From positions 1-9,773 of the forward strand of contig CAMLGD010000122.1 in assembly GCA_946479405.1 (NCBI GenBank): 9,773 nt of DNA. The letters run 5' to 3'. Source of the stretch: an uncultured Vogesella sp. GTDB lineage: Bacteria > Pseudomonadota > Gammaproteobacteria > Burkholderiales > Chromobacteriaceae. Made by a program: the position numbers and the translations under genes. Positions 1-7,800 of this stretch are shown here, in pieces (position 1 is the stretch's first letter; each line of letters begins with the position of its first letter). The notes under the pieces are model-generated. The model searched no databases, was not told where the DNA came from, and worked only from the letters and a program-made list of their open reading frames with translations.

Positions 1-1943
1 GGCACCAGCACCGCCACCTGCTTGCCGCCCATTACCGCCACGAAGGCGGCGCGCAGCGCCACTTCGGTCTTGCCGAAGCCGACGTCGCCGCATACCAGCC
101 GGTCCATCGGGTTGCCGCTGGTCATGTCGCCGATCACCGCCTCGATCGCCGCGGCCTGGTCGATGGTTTCCTCGAAGCCGAAGCCGGCGGCAAAAGCGTC
201 GTAGTCGTGGTGGCTGAGGGTAAAGGCGTGGCCTTCGCGCGCCGCGCGCTGCGCGTACAGGTTCAAGAGTTCGGCGGCGGTGTCGCGCGCCTTTTCCGCC
301 GCGCGCTTCTTGGCCTTGTCCCACGCCGGGCTGCCCAGGCGGTGCAGCTGCACGGTGTCGCTGGCGTTGCCGGCGTAGCGGCTGATCAGCTGTAGCTGCG
401 ATACCGGCACGTACAGCGTGGCGCCTTCGGCGTACTCCAGCTGCATCATCTCGGTTTCGCCTTCGCCCAGGTCGATGGACACCAGGCCGAGGTAGCGGCC
501 GATACCGTGTGCCTCGTGTACCACCGGGTCGCCAATCTTCACCTCGGCCAGATCGCGCAGCATGGCGTCGGAGCTGGCAGCCTTGCGGCGCTTGGCGTGG
601 CTGCGCGCCACGTGCTGGTACAGCTCGGCCTCGGTGACGATGGCCAGGTTGGCCGCTGCCAGCTCGAAGCCGCTGTACAGTGGCGTGGCAGCCAGCGCCA
701 GCTTGTCGTCGCTGGCCAGGAACTCGGCCCAGCTGTCCATGGCCTTGGGCTGGATGCCGTTGTCGCGCAGGAATTGCTGCAGGGTTTCGCGCCGGCCCAG
801 GCTTTCGGCGCCGATCAGCACCCGGCCGGGGTAGCGGCGCAGGTAGTCGTCCAGTTTGGTCAGCGGGTTGTCGGCGCGGCGATCCACGCCCAGATCCGGC
901 AGCCGCCGGTAGTGCTCATTGTCGCCGTCTGCGGCCAACTCGAAACGGGCGTAGGGCTTGATGGCGGCCATCAGCTCGTCCGGGCGCAGGAAGATGTCGG
1001 CCGGCGGCAGCACCGGGCGCTCCGGCGCACCCTGCGCCATCTGGTAGCGCGATAGCGCATCGCGCCAGAAGTTCTCTGCCTCGGCCAGTACGTCGCCGTG
1101 CAGCACCAGGTTGGCCGTAGTGCCCAGGTAGTCGAACACGCTGGCGTTGCTGTCGAAGAACAGCGGCAGGTAGTACTCGATGCCGGCCGGCCACAGCCCG
1201 GCGGAGACATCCTTGTAGATGCGGCTCTTGGACGGATCGCCCTCGATGCGCTCGCGGTAGTGCTGGCGGAAGGCGGTGATGCCGCCCTCGTCGCTGGGGT
1301 ATTCGCGTGCCGGCAGCAGGCGGATTTCCGGCACCGGGTACAGCGTGCGCTGCGTGTCCGGGTCGAAGGTGCGCAGGCTGTCGATCTCGTCGTCGAACAG
1401 GTCGATGCGGTAGGGCAGGGTGCTGCCCATCGGGAACAGGTCCACTAGCCCGCCGCGGATGGAGAACTCTCCCGGCGCCACCACCTGCGATACGTGCTGG
1501 TAGCCGGCGGTGACCATGTCGGCGCGCAGCTTGTCCACGTCCAGCCGTTGTTTCTGTTTCAGCCAGAAGGTGCGCCCCAGCAGGTAGCTTACCGGCGCCA
1601 GTCGCGACAGCACGGTGGACACCGCGGCGATCACCATATCGCACTCACCATTGCGGATTTGCCACAGGGTGGCCAGTCGCTCGGAGATGAGGTCGCCATG
1701 AGGCGAAAAGTGGTCGTATGGCAGCGTCTCCCAGTCCGGTAATAGTGCAATGCGCAAATCCGGGCGGAAGAACGGCAACTCAGCCTGCAGGCGCTGTGCG
1801 TCCTGGGCGCTGGCGGTCAGCACCAGCATTGGCAGGCCGGATTGCGGCAGTGCAGCAAGCAGGGCGCTGTCGGCGCTGCTGACCGGCAGGGCAAGACGGG
1901 TCTTCTGGGCGGCCGGTGGCCAGGCGGGCATAGGAGGGGTCAT
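1..1943 (-). CDS. mfd: Transcription-repair coupling factor Mfd (N-terminal part, cut by window edge)
   Basis: Mfd is a cytoplasmic ATP-driven DNA translocase. It pushes stalled RNA polymerase off DNA and recruits UvrA to lesions in the transcribed strand. The frame is open from the ATG at 1943 to the left edge, 647 codons of a protein usually about 1150 residues long. Visible parts are the UvrB-like N-terminal module (DWETLPYD from residue 70, then FSPHGDLISER), GEFSIRGG and LFPMGS typical of the family, the CarD-like RNA polymerase interaction domain (VVHEAHGIGRY, His at residue 479), and the helicase Walker A GDVGFGKTE with Lys at residue 625. These positions lie close to those I recall for E. 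coli Mfd, which supports the 1943 start. A second in-frame ATG lies at 1931. Neither start has a clear Shine-Dalgarno sequence. The C-terminal translocase lobe and D7 domain are outside the window. The gene is divergent from the GGDEF/EAL gene. No frameshift was seen in the segments translated by hand. Confidence 0.97.
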   Translation of the reverse strand, partial: MTPPMPAWPPAAQKTRLALPVSSADSALLAALPQSGLPMLVLTASAQDAQRLQAELPFFRPDLRIALLPDWETLPYDHFSPHGDLISERLATLWQIRNGECDMVIAAVSTVLSRLAPVSYLLGRTFWLKQKQRLDVDKLRADMVTAGYQHVSQVVAPGEFSIRGGLVDLFPMGSTLPYRIDLFDDEIDSLRTFDPDTQRTLYPVPEIRLLPAREYPSDEGGITAFRQHYRERIEGDPSKSRIYKDVSAGLWPAGIEYYLPLFFDSNASVFDYLGTTANLVLHGDVLAEAENFWRDALSRYQMAQGAPERPVLPPADIFLRPDELMAAIKPYARFELAADGDNEHYRRLPDLGVDRRADNPLTKLDDYLRRYPGRVLIGAESLGRRETLQQFLRDNGIQPKAMDSWAEFLASDDKLALAATPLYSGFELAAANLAIVTEAELYQHVARSHAKRRKAASSDAMLRDLAEVKIGDPVVHEAHGIGRYLGLVSIDLGEGETEMMQLEYAEGATLYVPVSQLQLISRYAGNASDTVQLHRLGSPAWDKAKKRAAEKARDTAAELLNLYAQRAAREGHAFTLSHHDYDAFAAGFGFEETIDQAAAIEAVIGDMTSGNPMDRLVCGDVGFGKTEVALRAAFVAVMGGKQVAVLV

Positions 1944-1971
1944 ATCGCTACACATTCGCAAAGAGGCGGGT

Positions 1972-1977
1972 ATTATA
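1972..1977 (-). promoter_or_regulatory. Candidate -10 box of the mfd promoter
   Basis: Read on the minus strand this is a perfect TATAAT, 28 bases upstream of the mfd ATG at 1943, which predicts a leader of roughly 20 bases. No good -35 box lies at the usual 16-18 base spacing; TTGCGC at 2000-2005 is too far away at 22 bases. The rest of the 190-base divergent intergenic region (1944-2133) shows no convincing promoter for the plus-strand gene. It contains only a weak GC-rich fold around 2082-2102. Confidence 0.5.
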
Positions 1978-2133
1978 GTGCGGCGCCGGAATCCAGGCTG
2001 CGCAAGACAGCCAACAAAATACAGATACAGCTTCCGGCCGCTTACCCGTGTACTGCAATCCGTTGTTATGGTCATCGCCGCCCCAGCCGCTGGCAGCCGG
2101 GGTACGGGTAGCTTTTCTTTGAAGCGGGGAGAC

Positions 2134-5100
2134 GTGGACAAATCCACTGTAAGCGCGTTGAGCGCGATGATTTTCTTTGTCGGTGGCATGCTGCTGTGGC
2201 CGGGAGACTGGCAGCATGCGCTATTGCCGGGTGCGTTCATCGCCCATGCCGCCATGGCCTGGCGCTTTGCTGCCGGCCGCTTTCAGGTGGTGTGGTGGTG
2301 GGGCGTGCCGGCGACTGCCGTGGCCCTGCTGGCCATGCCGCTGCTGCCGGCGCTGCTGTGGTCGGCCTCGTTCGGCGTCATGCTGCTGGGGCTGCACATC
2401 GTGCTGCCCGCCAGCCATTTCCGTCTTGATTCCCTGTCTGCCCTTGCCCGCCTGTCGCTGCGGCTGTTGCTGCCGGCACTGCTGGTCAATGCCGTGCTGT
2501 GGCCGCTGCTGAATGTGACCGAGGCACTGCGCACCCTGTTGCTGCTGTGGTTGTCGCTGTCCTTGCTGGTGCCGCTGCTGTACGCCGGTTTCCCCGTGCG
2601 TCAGGCACGCCGCGAACTGCTGGCCCTGCTGGCGCTGGCGGCAACGTTGGCTACCGCGCTGTGGTGGCTGGGCCGTGGCGATTGCGCCACCAGCTGTCAG
2701 CTGCTGTTGCTTCCGGTGCTGTTCCTGGCGGCTATCCGCGCCGGGCTGGTGGGGGTGGCTGGCAGCGGCACGCTGTATCTGTTCATCTTCTCGCTGCCGG
2801 CACTGCTGGGTGGCGCGGTGTGGGGCGTTGCGGCCAACCTTGGCAATACGCTGGCGTTGCTGTTGTTCGGCCTACTGGCATTGGCGGTGGCGGTATTCGG
2901 TGATAGCTACCGCCGTCGCGAACGCCTGCTGCAGGACGTGCAGGCGCGTTTCGAGTCCTTGCTCAATCAGAGCACCAGCCTGATGACGCTGAAAGACCCG
3001 GACGGCCGCTATCTGCTGGTCAACCTGAACTTTGCCCGCTTGCTGGGGCTGCCGCAGCAGTTCCTGAAGGGGCGTACTGCACGCGAGCTGTTTGCGCCGG
3101 ATGAGGCCGGGGTGATCAACAGCCACGACCAGCAGGTGATGCGCAGCCTGGAGTCGCGCCAGTTCGAGCAATCGATCACCGTGAACGGCCGCCACTACCT
3201 GATGCTGTCCAGCGTGTTTCCGCTGTTCGACAGCGACGGCTTGCCGGCCGGGGTGGGCAGCATCTCGGTGGACATCAGCCAGCGCGCCGAGGAAGAGCGC
3301 CAGCTGCAGGAGGCGATGGACCAGTACCGCGCGGTGGTGGAGCAATCGCTGGTGGGCATCTACATCACCCAGCACGAGGCGCTGGTGTATGTGAACCCCA
3401 AGTTGGCCGCCATGGCCGGCTATGAGCCGGAAGAGGCGCTGGGCCGCGGTATCGAGCAGCTGTTGATGCCGGGCGAGGACGAGCGCATCCGTGCGCAGAT
3501 CCGCCGCCGCATTCGCGAAAACATCCAGGTGATGCACTACACCACGCGCATCCGCCATCGTGATGGCGGCGCGATCGATGTCGAGGTGCATAGCCGGCTG
3601 TTCGACTACAACGGTGACAAGGCCATCATCGGTGTGGTGATGGACATTTCCGACCGCATTGCCGCCAGCGCCGAGCTGCGGCTGGCGGCTACGGTGTTCG
3701 ACAATGCCACCGAAGGTATTCTGGTCACCGACGGCGAAGGCCGCATCGTGATGGTGAACCAGGCCTTTACCCGCATTACCGGCTTCCAGCAGGATCTGGC
3801 CATCGGCCGCGTGTCGCGCATGCTGCGCGTGGCCAACCGCGAGCGCAACCGCGCACTGCAGGAGGCGCTGGAGCGCGACGGCCACTGGAAGGGCGAGATG
3901 TTTGATCGCCGCAGGAACGGCGACCCGTATATCGCCGAGCTGTCGATCAGCGCGGTGCGCGACCCGTTCGGCCAGCTGTCGCACTACGTGGGCGTGTTCT
4001 CCGACATCACCGGCCGCAAGCAGGCCGAGGATCGTCTGCAGTTCCTGGCCAGCCACGATCCGCTGACGCGGCTGCCCAACCGCAGCGCACTGATCGAGGC
4101 GATCGATACTGCTATTCTGGAGGCGGTGGAGGACGAGCCAAAGCTGGCGCTGATGTTCATCGATCTGGACCGCTTCAAGTTGATCAACGACTCCTTCGGC
4201 CACCAGGCCGGCGACGAGGTGTTGCACGAAATCGCCGCGCGGCTGACACAGTCCACCGAGCGCTTCGGTCTGGTGGCGCGCCTCGGCGGCGACGAGTTCA
4301 CCCTGGTGGTGCGCGATTTTGACGGCCACGGCAGCCTGGGGCGCATGGCGGAGGAGGTGTTGGCCGCACTCACCCGGCCGATCCGCATCGAGGAGCACGA
4401 GGTGTTCGTCAGCGGCAGTATCGGCATCAGCGTTTATCCCAACGACGGTGTGGATGCCGCCTCGCTGCTGAAGAACGCCGATGCAGCAATGTACCGTGCC
4501 AAGGAAGCCGGCAAGCACACTTACCAGTTCTTCGATGCGCAGATGAATGCGCAGACTTTCGAGCGTCTGCTGATGGAAAGCGGCTTGCGCCAGGGCCTGG
4601 AACGGCAGGAGTTCGAGCTGCACTACCAGCCGCAGGTGTCCTGCGACGGCCGGCTGGAAGGGGTGGAGGCGCTGCTGCGCTGGCGCCATCCGCAGCTGGG
4701 ACTGGTGCCGCCCGGACGCTTCATTCCGCTGGCGGAAGAAACCGGACTGATCAAGCCGATCGGCGCCTGGGTGTTGCGCGAAGCCTGTCACCAGATGGTG
4801 GCGTGGGACAAGCTGGGGCTGGTGGTGCCGCGGCTGGCGGTCAACCTGTCGGCGCGGCAGTTCGAGCAGCAGACGCTGCTGAACGAGGTCAACGACGTGC
4901 TGGCGGTGACCGGCCTGGCCGCCTCGCGGCTGGAGCTGGAAATCACCGAAAGCATGCTGATGCACAATCCGCAGGAGGCGGTATCGCTGCTGCGCGAACT
5001 GAAGGCGCTGGGGGTGAAGCTGTCCATCGACGACTTCGGCACCGGTTATTCCTCGCTGTCCACCCTCAAGCGCTACCCGCTGGACTACCTCAAGGTGGAC

Positions 5101-5352
5101 CGATCCTTTGTGGAAGGGCTGCCGGATGACGAGGATAGCGCTGCCATTACCGAGGCCATCATCGCCATGGCGCGCAAGCTGAAATTCACCGTGATTGCAG
5201 AAGGGGTGGAAACTGCGGCGCAGAGCGTGTTCCTGGCCAATGCCGGTTGCGCCATCCTGCAGGGCTACTACTTCAGTCGGCCGTTGCCGGTGGCGGAACT
5301 GCAGCAATGGTTGGCCGCACGGCAGCCGACCTTGGCCGAAGTGGTGGGTTAA
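2134..5352 (+). CDS. Membrane-anchored PAS-PAS-PAS-GGDEF-EAL cyclic-di-GMP protein
   Basis: This is a predicted inner-membrane enzyme that makes and/or degrades cyclic di-GMP, about 1072 residues. Residues about 5-255 are highly hydrophobic, with seven or eight likely membrane segments, and resemble a MASE1-type sensor, though this is uncertain. Three PAS domains follow at about 273-381, 398-504 and 519-630. The GGDEF domain begins with HDPLTRLPNR near 642 and has an intact GGDEF at 718-722. The expected RxxD inhibitory site upstream reads ERFG, so product feedback through it is probably absent. The EAL domain looks catalytically complete: EALLRW at 845, Asn904 in NLSARQF, Glu936 in EITES, DDFGTG from 966, Lys987, Glu1023 in AEGVET and Gln1043 in QGYYF. 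Net activity cannot be read from sequence. The start chosen is the GTG at 2134, preceded by GGGGAG. An ATG at 2167 is the main alternative. The frame stays open back to 1750, but that stretch is antisense to mfd and is not counted. Confidence 0.93.
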   Translation: MDKSTVSALSAMIFFVGGMLLWPGDWQHALLPGAFIAHAAMAWRFAAGRFQVVWWWGVPATAVALLAMPLLPALLWSASFGVMLLGLHIVLPASHFRLDSLSALARLSLRLLLPALLVNAVLWPLLNVTEALRTLLLLWLSLSLLVPLLYAGFPVRQARRELLALLALAATLATALWWLGRGDCATSCQLLLLPVLFLAAIRAGLVGVAGSGTLYLFIFSLPALLGGAVWGVAANLGNTLALLLFGLLALAVAVFGDSYRRRERLLQDVQARFESLLNQSTSLMTLKDPDGRYLLVNLNFARLLGLPQQFLKGRTARELFAPDEAGVINSHDQQVMRSLESRQFEQSITVNGRHYLMLSSVFPLFDSDGLPAGVGSISVDISQRAEEERQLQEAMDQYRAVVEQSLVGIYITQHEALVYVNPKLAAMAGYEPEEALGRGIEQLLMPGEDERIRAQIRRRIRENIQVMHYTTRIRHRDGGAIDVEVHSRLFDYNGDKAIIGVVMDISDRIAASAELRLAATVFDNATEGILVTDGEGRIVMVNQAFTRITGFQQDLAIGRVSRMLRVANRERNRALQEALERDGHWKGEMFDRRRNGDPYIAELSISAVRDPFGQLSHYVGVFSDITGRKQAEDRLQFLASHDPLTRLPNRSALIEAIDTAILEAVEDEPKLALMFIDLDRFKLINDSFGHQAGDEVLHEIAARLTQSTERFGLVARLGGDEFTLVVRDFDGHGSLGRMAEEVLAALTRPIRIEEHEVFVSGSIGISVYPNDGVDAASLLKNADAAMYRAKEAGKHTYQFFDAQMNAQTFERLLMESGLRQGLERQEFELHYQPQVSCDGRLEGVEALLRWRHPQLGLVPPGRFIPLAEETGLIKPIGAWVLREACHQMVAWDKLGLVVPRLAVNLSARQFEQQTLLNEVNDVLAVTGLAASRLELEITESMLMHNPQEAVSLLRELKALGVKLSIDDFGTGYSSLSTLKRYPLDYLKVDRSFVEGLPDDEDSAAITEAIIAMARKLKFTVIAEGVETAAQSVFLANAGCAILQGYYFSRPLPVAELQQWLAARQPTLAEVVG

Positions 5353-5362
5353 CGGGTAGAAT
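5332..5362 (+). promoter_or_regulatory. Possible weak promoter for rlmB
   Basis: TAGAAT at 5357-5362 matches the -10 consensus at five of six bases. TTGGCC at 5332-5337 could serve as -35, but the spacer is 19 bases, so this is a weak call. It overlaps the end of the GGDEF/EAL gene. With only 40 bases between the two genes and no terminator, rlmB may also be read through from upstream. Confidence 0.35.
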
Positions 5363-5392
5363 GCGCGGCTATTCGATTGACGGCGGTGCCCG

Positions 5393-6139
5393 ATGAGCAA
5401 CAAGAAACTGATCCACGGCTTTCATGCCGTAAATGCCCGCCTGTGGCAGAACCCGAAAAGCGTGCTGGAGATTTTTCTGGCCGGTGGCCGGCAGGATGCG
5501 CGCGCGCAGGCGGTGCTGGACAAGGCTGCCGCTGAGGGCGTCAAGTCGCACATCGTCGACAAGGAACGTCTGGACAGCATGACCGGCAAGGCGCGGCATC
5601 AGGGCGTGGTGGCGATGATCGATGCCAACCAGAACTTCGTGACGCTGGACGATGTGCTGGACAACCTGGCCGAGCCGCCGCTGTTGCTGATCCTGGATGG
5701 CGTCACCGACCCGCACAATCTGGGCGCCTGCCTGCGCGTGGCCGACGCCATGGGCGCGCACGCGGTGATTGCCCCCAAGGACCGTTCCGCCACGCTGAAT
5801 GCCACCGTGTCCAAGGTAGCCTGTGGCGCTGCCGAAGTGGTGCCCTACATCACCGTCACCAACCTGGCGCGCACCCTGCGCGACCTCAAGGACGCCGGGG
5901 TGTGGATCGCCGGCACCACCATGGAGGCCGACACCGACCTCTACCACTTCGACGCCGCCGGCCCGCTGGCCTGGGTGATGGGGGCCGAAGGCGAGGGCAT
6001 GCGCCGCCTGACGCGCGAACATTGCGACGTGCTGGTGTCGATCCCGATGTTCGGCACCGTGGAAAGCCTCAACGTGTCGGTATCGTCCGGCATGGTGCTG
6101 TCGGAGAGTCGCCGTCAGCGGGTGCTGAAAGCGTCCTGA
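5393..6139 (+). CDS. rlmB: 23S rRNA (guanosine-2'-O-)-methyltransferase RlmB
   Basis: RlmB is a SPOUT (TrmH-type) enzyme that uses S-adenosylmethionine to methylate the ribose of G2251 in the 23S rRNA P-loop. The 248-residue protein starts with the RNA substrate-binding domain ([11 protein letters not shown]; then HQGVVAMI near the linker). The trefoil-knot catalytic domain follows. Its three family motifs are present: NLGACLR with Asn109, [12 protein letters not shown] with the GAEGEG loop at 197-202, and SLNVSVSSG with Asn227. The stretch [19 protein letters not shown] is nearly the same as I recall in E. coli RlmB, which argues for RlmB over other TrmH-family enzymes. The ATG at 5393 has only a weak purine-rich site upstream (GGCGGTG). 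The gene follows the cyclic-di-GMP gene by 40 bases and ends just before a strong terminator. Confidence 0.95.
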   Translation: MSNKKLIHGFHAVNARLWQNPKSVLEIFLAGGRQDARAQAVLDKAAAEGVKSHIVDKERLDSMTGKARHQGVVAMIDANQNFVTLDDVLDNLAEPPLLLILDGVTDPHNLGACLRVADAMGAHAVIAPKDRSATLNATVSKVACGAAEVVPYITVTNLARTLRDLKDAGVWIAGTTMEADTDLYHFDAAGPLAWVMGAEGEGMRRLTREHCDVLVSIPMFGTVESLNVSVSSGMVLSESRRQRVLKAS

Positions 6140-6161
6140 TCGCTATGCATGCTGAACAAGG

Positions 6162-6193
6162 TTGGCCGCAACATGGTTGCGGCCAATTTTTTT
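6162..6193 (+). terminator. Rho-independent terminator after rlmB
   Basis: A perfect 11-bp inverted repeat (TTGGCCGCAAC, three-base loop ATG, then GTTGCGGCCAA) is followed directly by seven T residues at 6187-6193. It lies 22 bases after the rlmB stop and ends about 53 bases before the copper promoter, so it should insulate the copper operon from upstream transcription. Its left arm recurs before rpsF: GTTGGCCGCAACA is found at 6161-6173 and again at 8362-8374. Confidence 0.92.
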
Positions 6194-6246
6194 GTCTGGC
6201 CACTTTGCAACGGTTGATGCGCGTGGTGGTTGCTGGTGTCTGGCTG

Positions 6247-6276
6247 TTGGCCATATACCCTTACGGGGTATATGAT
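6247..6276 (+). promoter_or_regulatory. Promoter of the copper operon
   Basis: TTGGCC at 6247-6252 (four of six matches to the -35 consensus) and TATGAT at 6271-6276 (five of six to the -10) are separated by 18 bases. Transcription would begin near 6283, giving a leader of about 22 bases before the oxidase ATG. A palindromic operator fills the spacer, which fits repression by blocking RNA polymerase. Confidence 0.65.
6252..6274 (+). promoter_or_regulatory. CsoR-type operator (palindrome)
   Basis: Two perfect 9-base arms, CATATACCC at 6252-6260 and GGGTATATG at 6266-6274, flank a five-base centre (TTACG). The core TACCC-N4-GGGGTA has the form known for CsoR-family operators, for example the TACCC/GGGGTA type in Bacillus subtilis. 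A CsoR homologue with Cu(I)-type ligands is encoded as the second gene downstream, so autoregulation is the simple reading. The link between this site and this repressor is inferred from sequence only. Confidence 0.8.
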
Positions 6277-6304
6277 GGCACTATCCGCATCTGGGAGAGT
6301 GTCC

Positions 6305-7798
6305 ATGCAACGTCGAGATTTTCTGCAGTTTGCTGCCGCCGGCAGCGCCGCTTGGCTGGCGCCGCAGGCACTGGCCGATACCGTGCCGATGGATCATGCC
6401 GCCATGGGGCATGCCATGCCGGCTCCAGGCGCAGTGCCTGCAGCTGTGCTGCCGCCGCTGCCCGCCGGCGAGCATCTGCCGGCCTTGCCGCGGCTGAGCA
6501 ACGAGACACTGGATGCCGGCCGCTTTCAGGCCAGCCTGGTTGCCGCGCCGCTGGTCGCTGCCTTGTGGGGTGATGCCCGGCAGACCACGTTCTGGGCCTA
6601 TAACGGCAGCCTGCCCGGTCCGTTGATCGAGCTGTGGGAGGGCGATAGTGTGGATATCGCTTTTGCCAACCAGCTGCCGCAACCTACCACTATTCACTGG
6701 CATGGCATGCCGGTGCCGCCGGAGCAGGATGGCAACCCGCACGACCCGGTGCTGCCGGGGGCGCAGCGCCGTTATCGCTTTACGCTGCCGGCCGGTTGTG
6801 CCGGTACTTACTGGTATCACCCGCACCCGCACGGCCACACTGCCGAGCAGGCATTCCGTGGCCTGGCCGGCGCGGTGATCGTGCGCAGCAAGAATGATCC
6901 GCTGCGCCACTTGCCGGAGCAGCACCTGCTGCTGTCCGATCTGAAGCTGGATGCCGATGGCCTGGTGGCGGCCAACGATATGGCTGATCTGCACGATGGT
7001 CGCGAAGGGCAGTATGTGCTGATCAACGGCGCCTGGCAGCCGATGATTCCGCTGGCGCAGGGTGAGCGCCAGCGCTGGCGCATCTGGAACGCCAGCAGCA
7101 GCCGCATTTTCAAGCTGGCGCTGCCGGCGCATGACATGTTGCTGGTCGGTAGCGACGGCGGCCTGCTGGAGCAGGGGCAGCCGATCGACAGCCTGCTGCT
7201 GCCGCCGGGCGCACGTGCCGAGCTGGTGGTGACCGGGCGCTTCCGCGATGGTGTGCCGACCGGGTTGATCAGCCAGCCGTATCGCCGCGGCAAGATGATG
7301 CATGCGGAGCAGGAGCGCGACGAAGTGCTGGCCGGCATCATGCCGCACGGCATGAAGCCGATGCAGGCTTTGCCAGCGCGGTTACGTCCGCTGGCACCGC
7401 TGGGTGAGCCGGGCTTCCGCCGCCGCATCGTGCTGTCGGAAAACATGGCCGATCCCAAGGCCATGTTCCTGATCAACGGTCGCAGCTATGACATGGACCG
7501 TATCGACGGTACCGGCAAGGTTGGCCGCATTGAGGAATGGGAGGTGCAGGGCAATGCCCACATGGATCACCCGTTCCACCTGCATGGCACCCAGTTCCAG
7601 GTGCTGGCACGCACCGTGGACGGCGTGTGGGAGGACGAGCCATTCCTGGCCTGGCGTGATGTGGTCAATGTGGCGGCGAACGAGTCGGTGCGGCTGCGTT
7701 TTGTCCAGCAGCAGCCGGGCCTGCGCATGTTCCACTGCCATATTCTGGAGCATGAGGATCAGGGCATGATGGCGCAGATCGACTTTCTGGCGGAGTAA
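6305..7798 (+). CDS. CueO-like multicopper oxidase, Tat-exported
   Basis: This is a predicted periplasmic multicopper oxidase (497 residues) that probably oxidises Cu(I) to Cu(II) at the expense of oxygen, as CueO does. The N-terminus is a twin-arginine signal (MQRRDFLQF) with a likely cleavage site after ALA at residue 24. All four copper-binding segments are present: HWHG (His131, His133), YWYHPHPHGH (His172, His174), HPFHLHG (His422, His425, His427) and HCHILEHEDQGMM (His477, Cys478, His479, His483, axial Met488). Just after the signal peptide lies a Met/His-rich stretch, MDHAAMGHAMP (29-39). A second such patch lies at 331-353, where CueO carries its Met-rich substrate region. The ATG at 6305 is preceded by GGGAGAG and begins exactly at the Tat signal; the frame is open back to a TTG at 6230 but that extension would spoil the signal. 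It is the first gene of the copper operon, two bases before csoR. Another copper or phenol oxidase role cannot be excluded. Confidence 0.94.
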   Translation: MQRRDFLQFAAAGSAAWLAPQALADTVPMDHAAMGHAMPAPGAVPAAVLPPLPAGEHLPALPRLSNETLDAGRFQASLVAAPLVAALWGDARQTTFWAYNGSLPGPLIELWEGDSVDIAFANQLPQPTTIHWHGMPVPPEQDGNPHDPVLPGAQRRYRFTLPAGCAGTYWYHPHPHGHTAEQAFRGLAGAVIVRSKNDPLRHLPEQHLLLSDLKLDADGLVAANDMADLHDGREGQYVLINGAWQPMIPLAQGERQRWRIWNASSSRIFKLALPAHDMLLVGSDGGLLEQGQPIDSLLLPPGARAELVVTGRFRDGVPTGLISQPYRRGKMMHAEQERDEVLAGIMPHGMKPMQALPARLRPLAPLGEPGFRRRIVLSENMADPKAMFLINGRSYDMDRIDGTGKVGRIEEWEVQGNAHMDHPFHLHGTQFQVLARTVDGVWEDEPFLAWRDVVNVAANESVRLRFVQQQPGLRMFHCHILEHEDQGMMAQIDFLAE

Positions 7799-7800
7799 CC

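Noticed and set aside
507..1742. Plus-strand frames of 68-182 codons and minus-strand frames in other phases within 1-1740
   Set aside because: All lie in other frames of the well-supported mfd coding sequence and have no family features or ribosome sites.
1750..2133. In-frame N-terminal extension of the cyclic-di-GMP protein from an ATG-like start at 1750
   Set aside because: Most of it would lie antisense to the start of mfd, it would cover the mfd promoter, and its translation looks random. The GTG at 2134 with GGGGAG upstream is preferred.
2872..5403. 843-codon open frame on the minus strand opposite the GGDEF/EAL gene
   Set aside because: Its translation is rich in His, Gln, Arg and Leu with no recognisable domain, and it mirrors a gene whose domains are unmistakable. 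Long antisense frames are expected from GC-rich codon bias.
6281..7476. Minus-strand frames of 355 and 219 codons opposite the oxidase gene
   Set aside because: They oppose a gene with all copper ligands intact and show no recognisable motif; they are compositional shadows.
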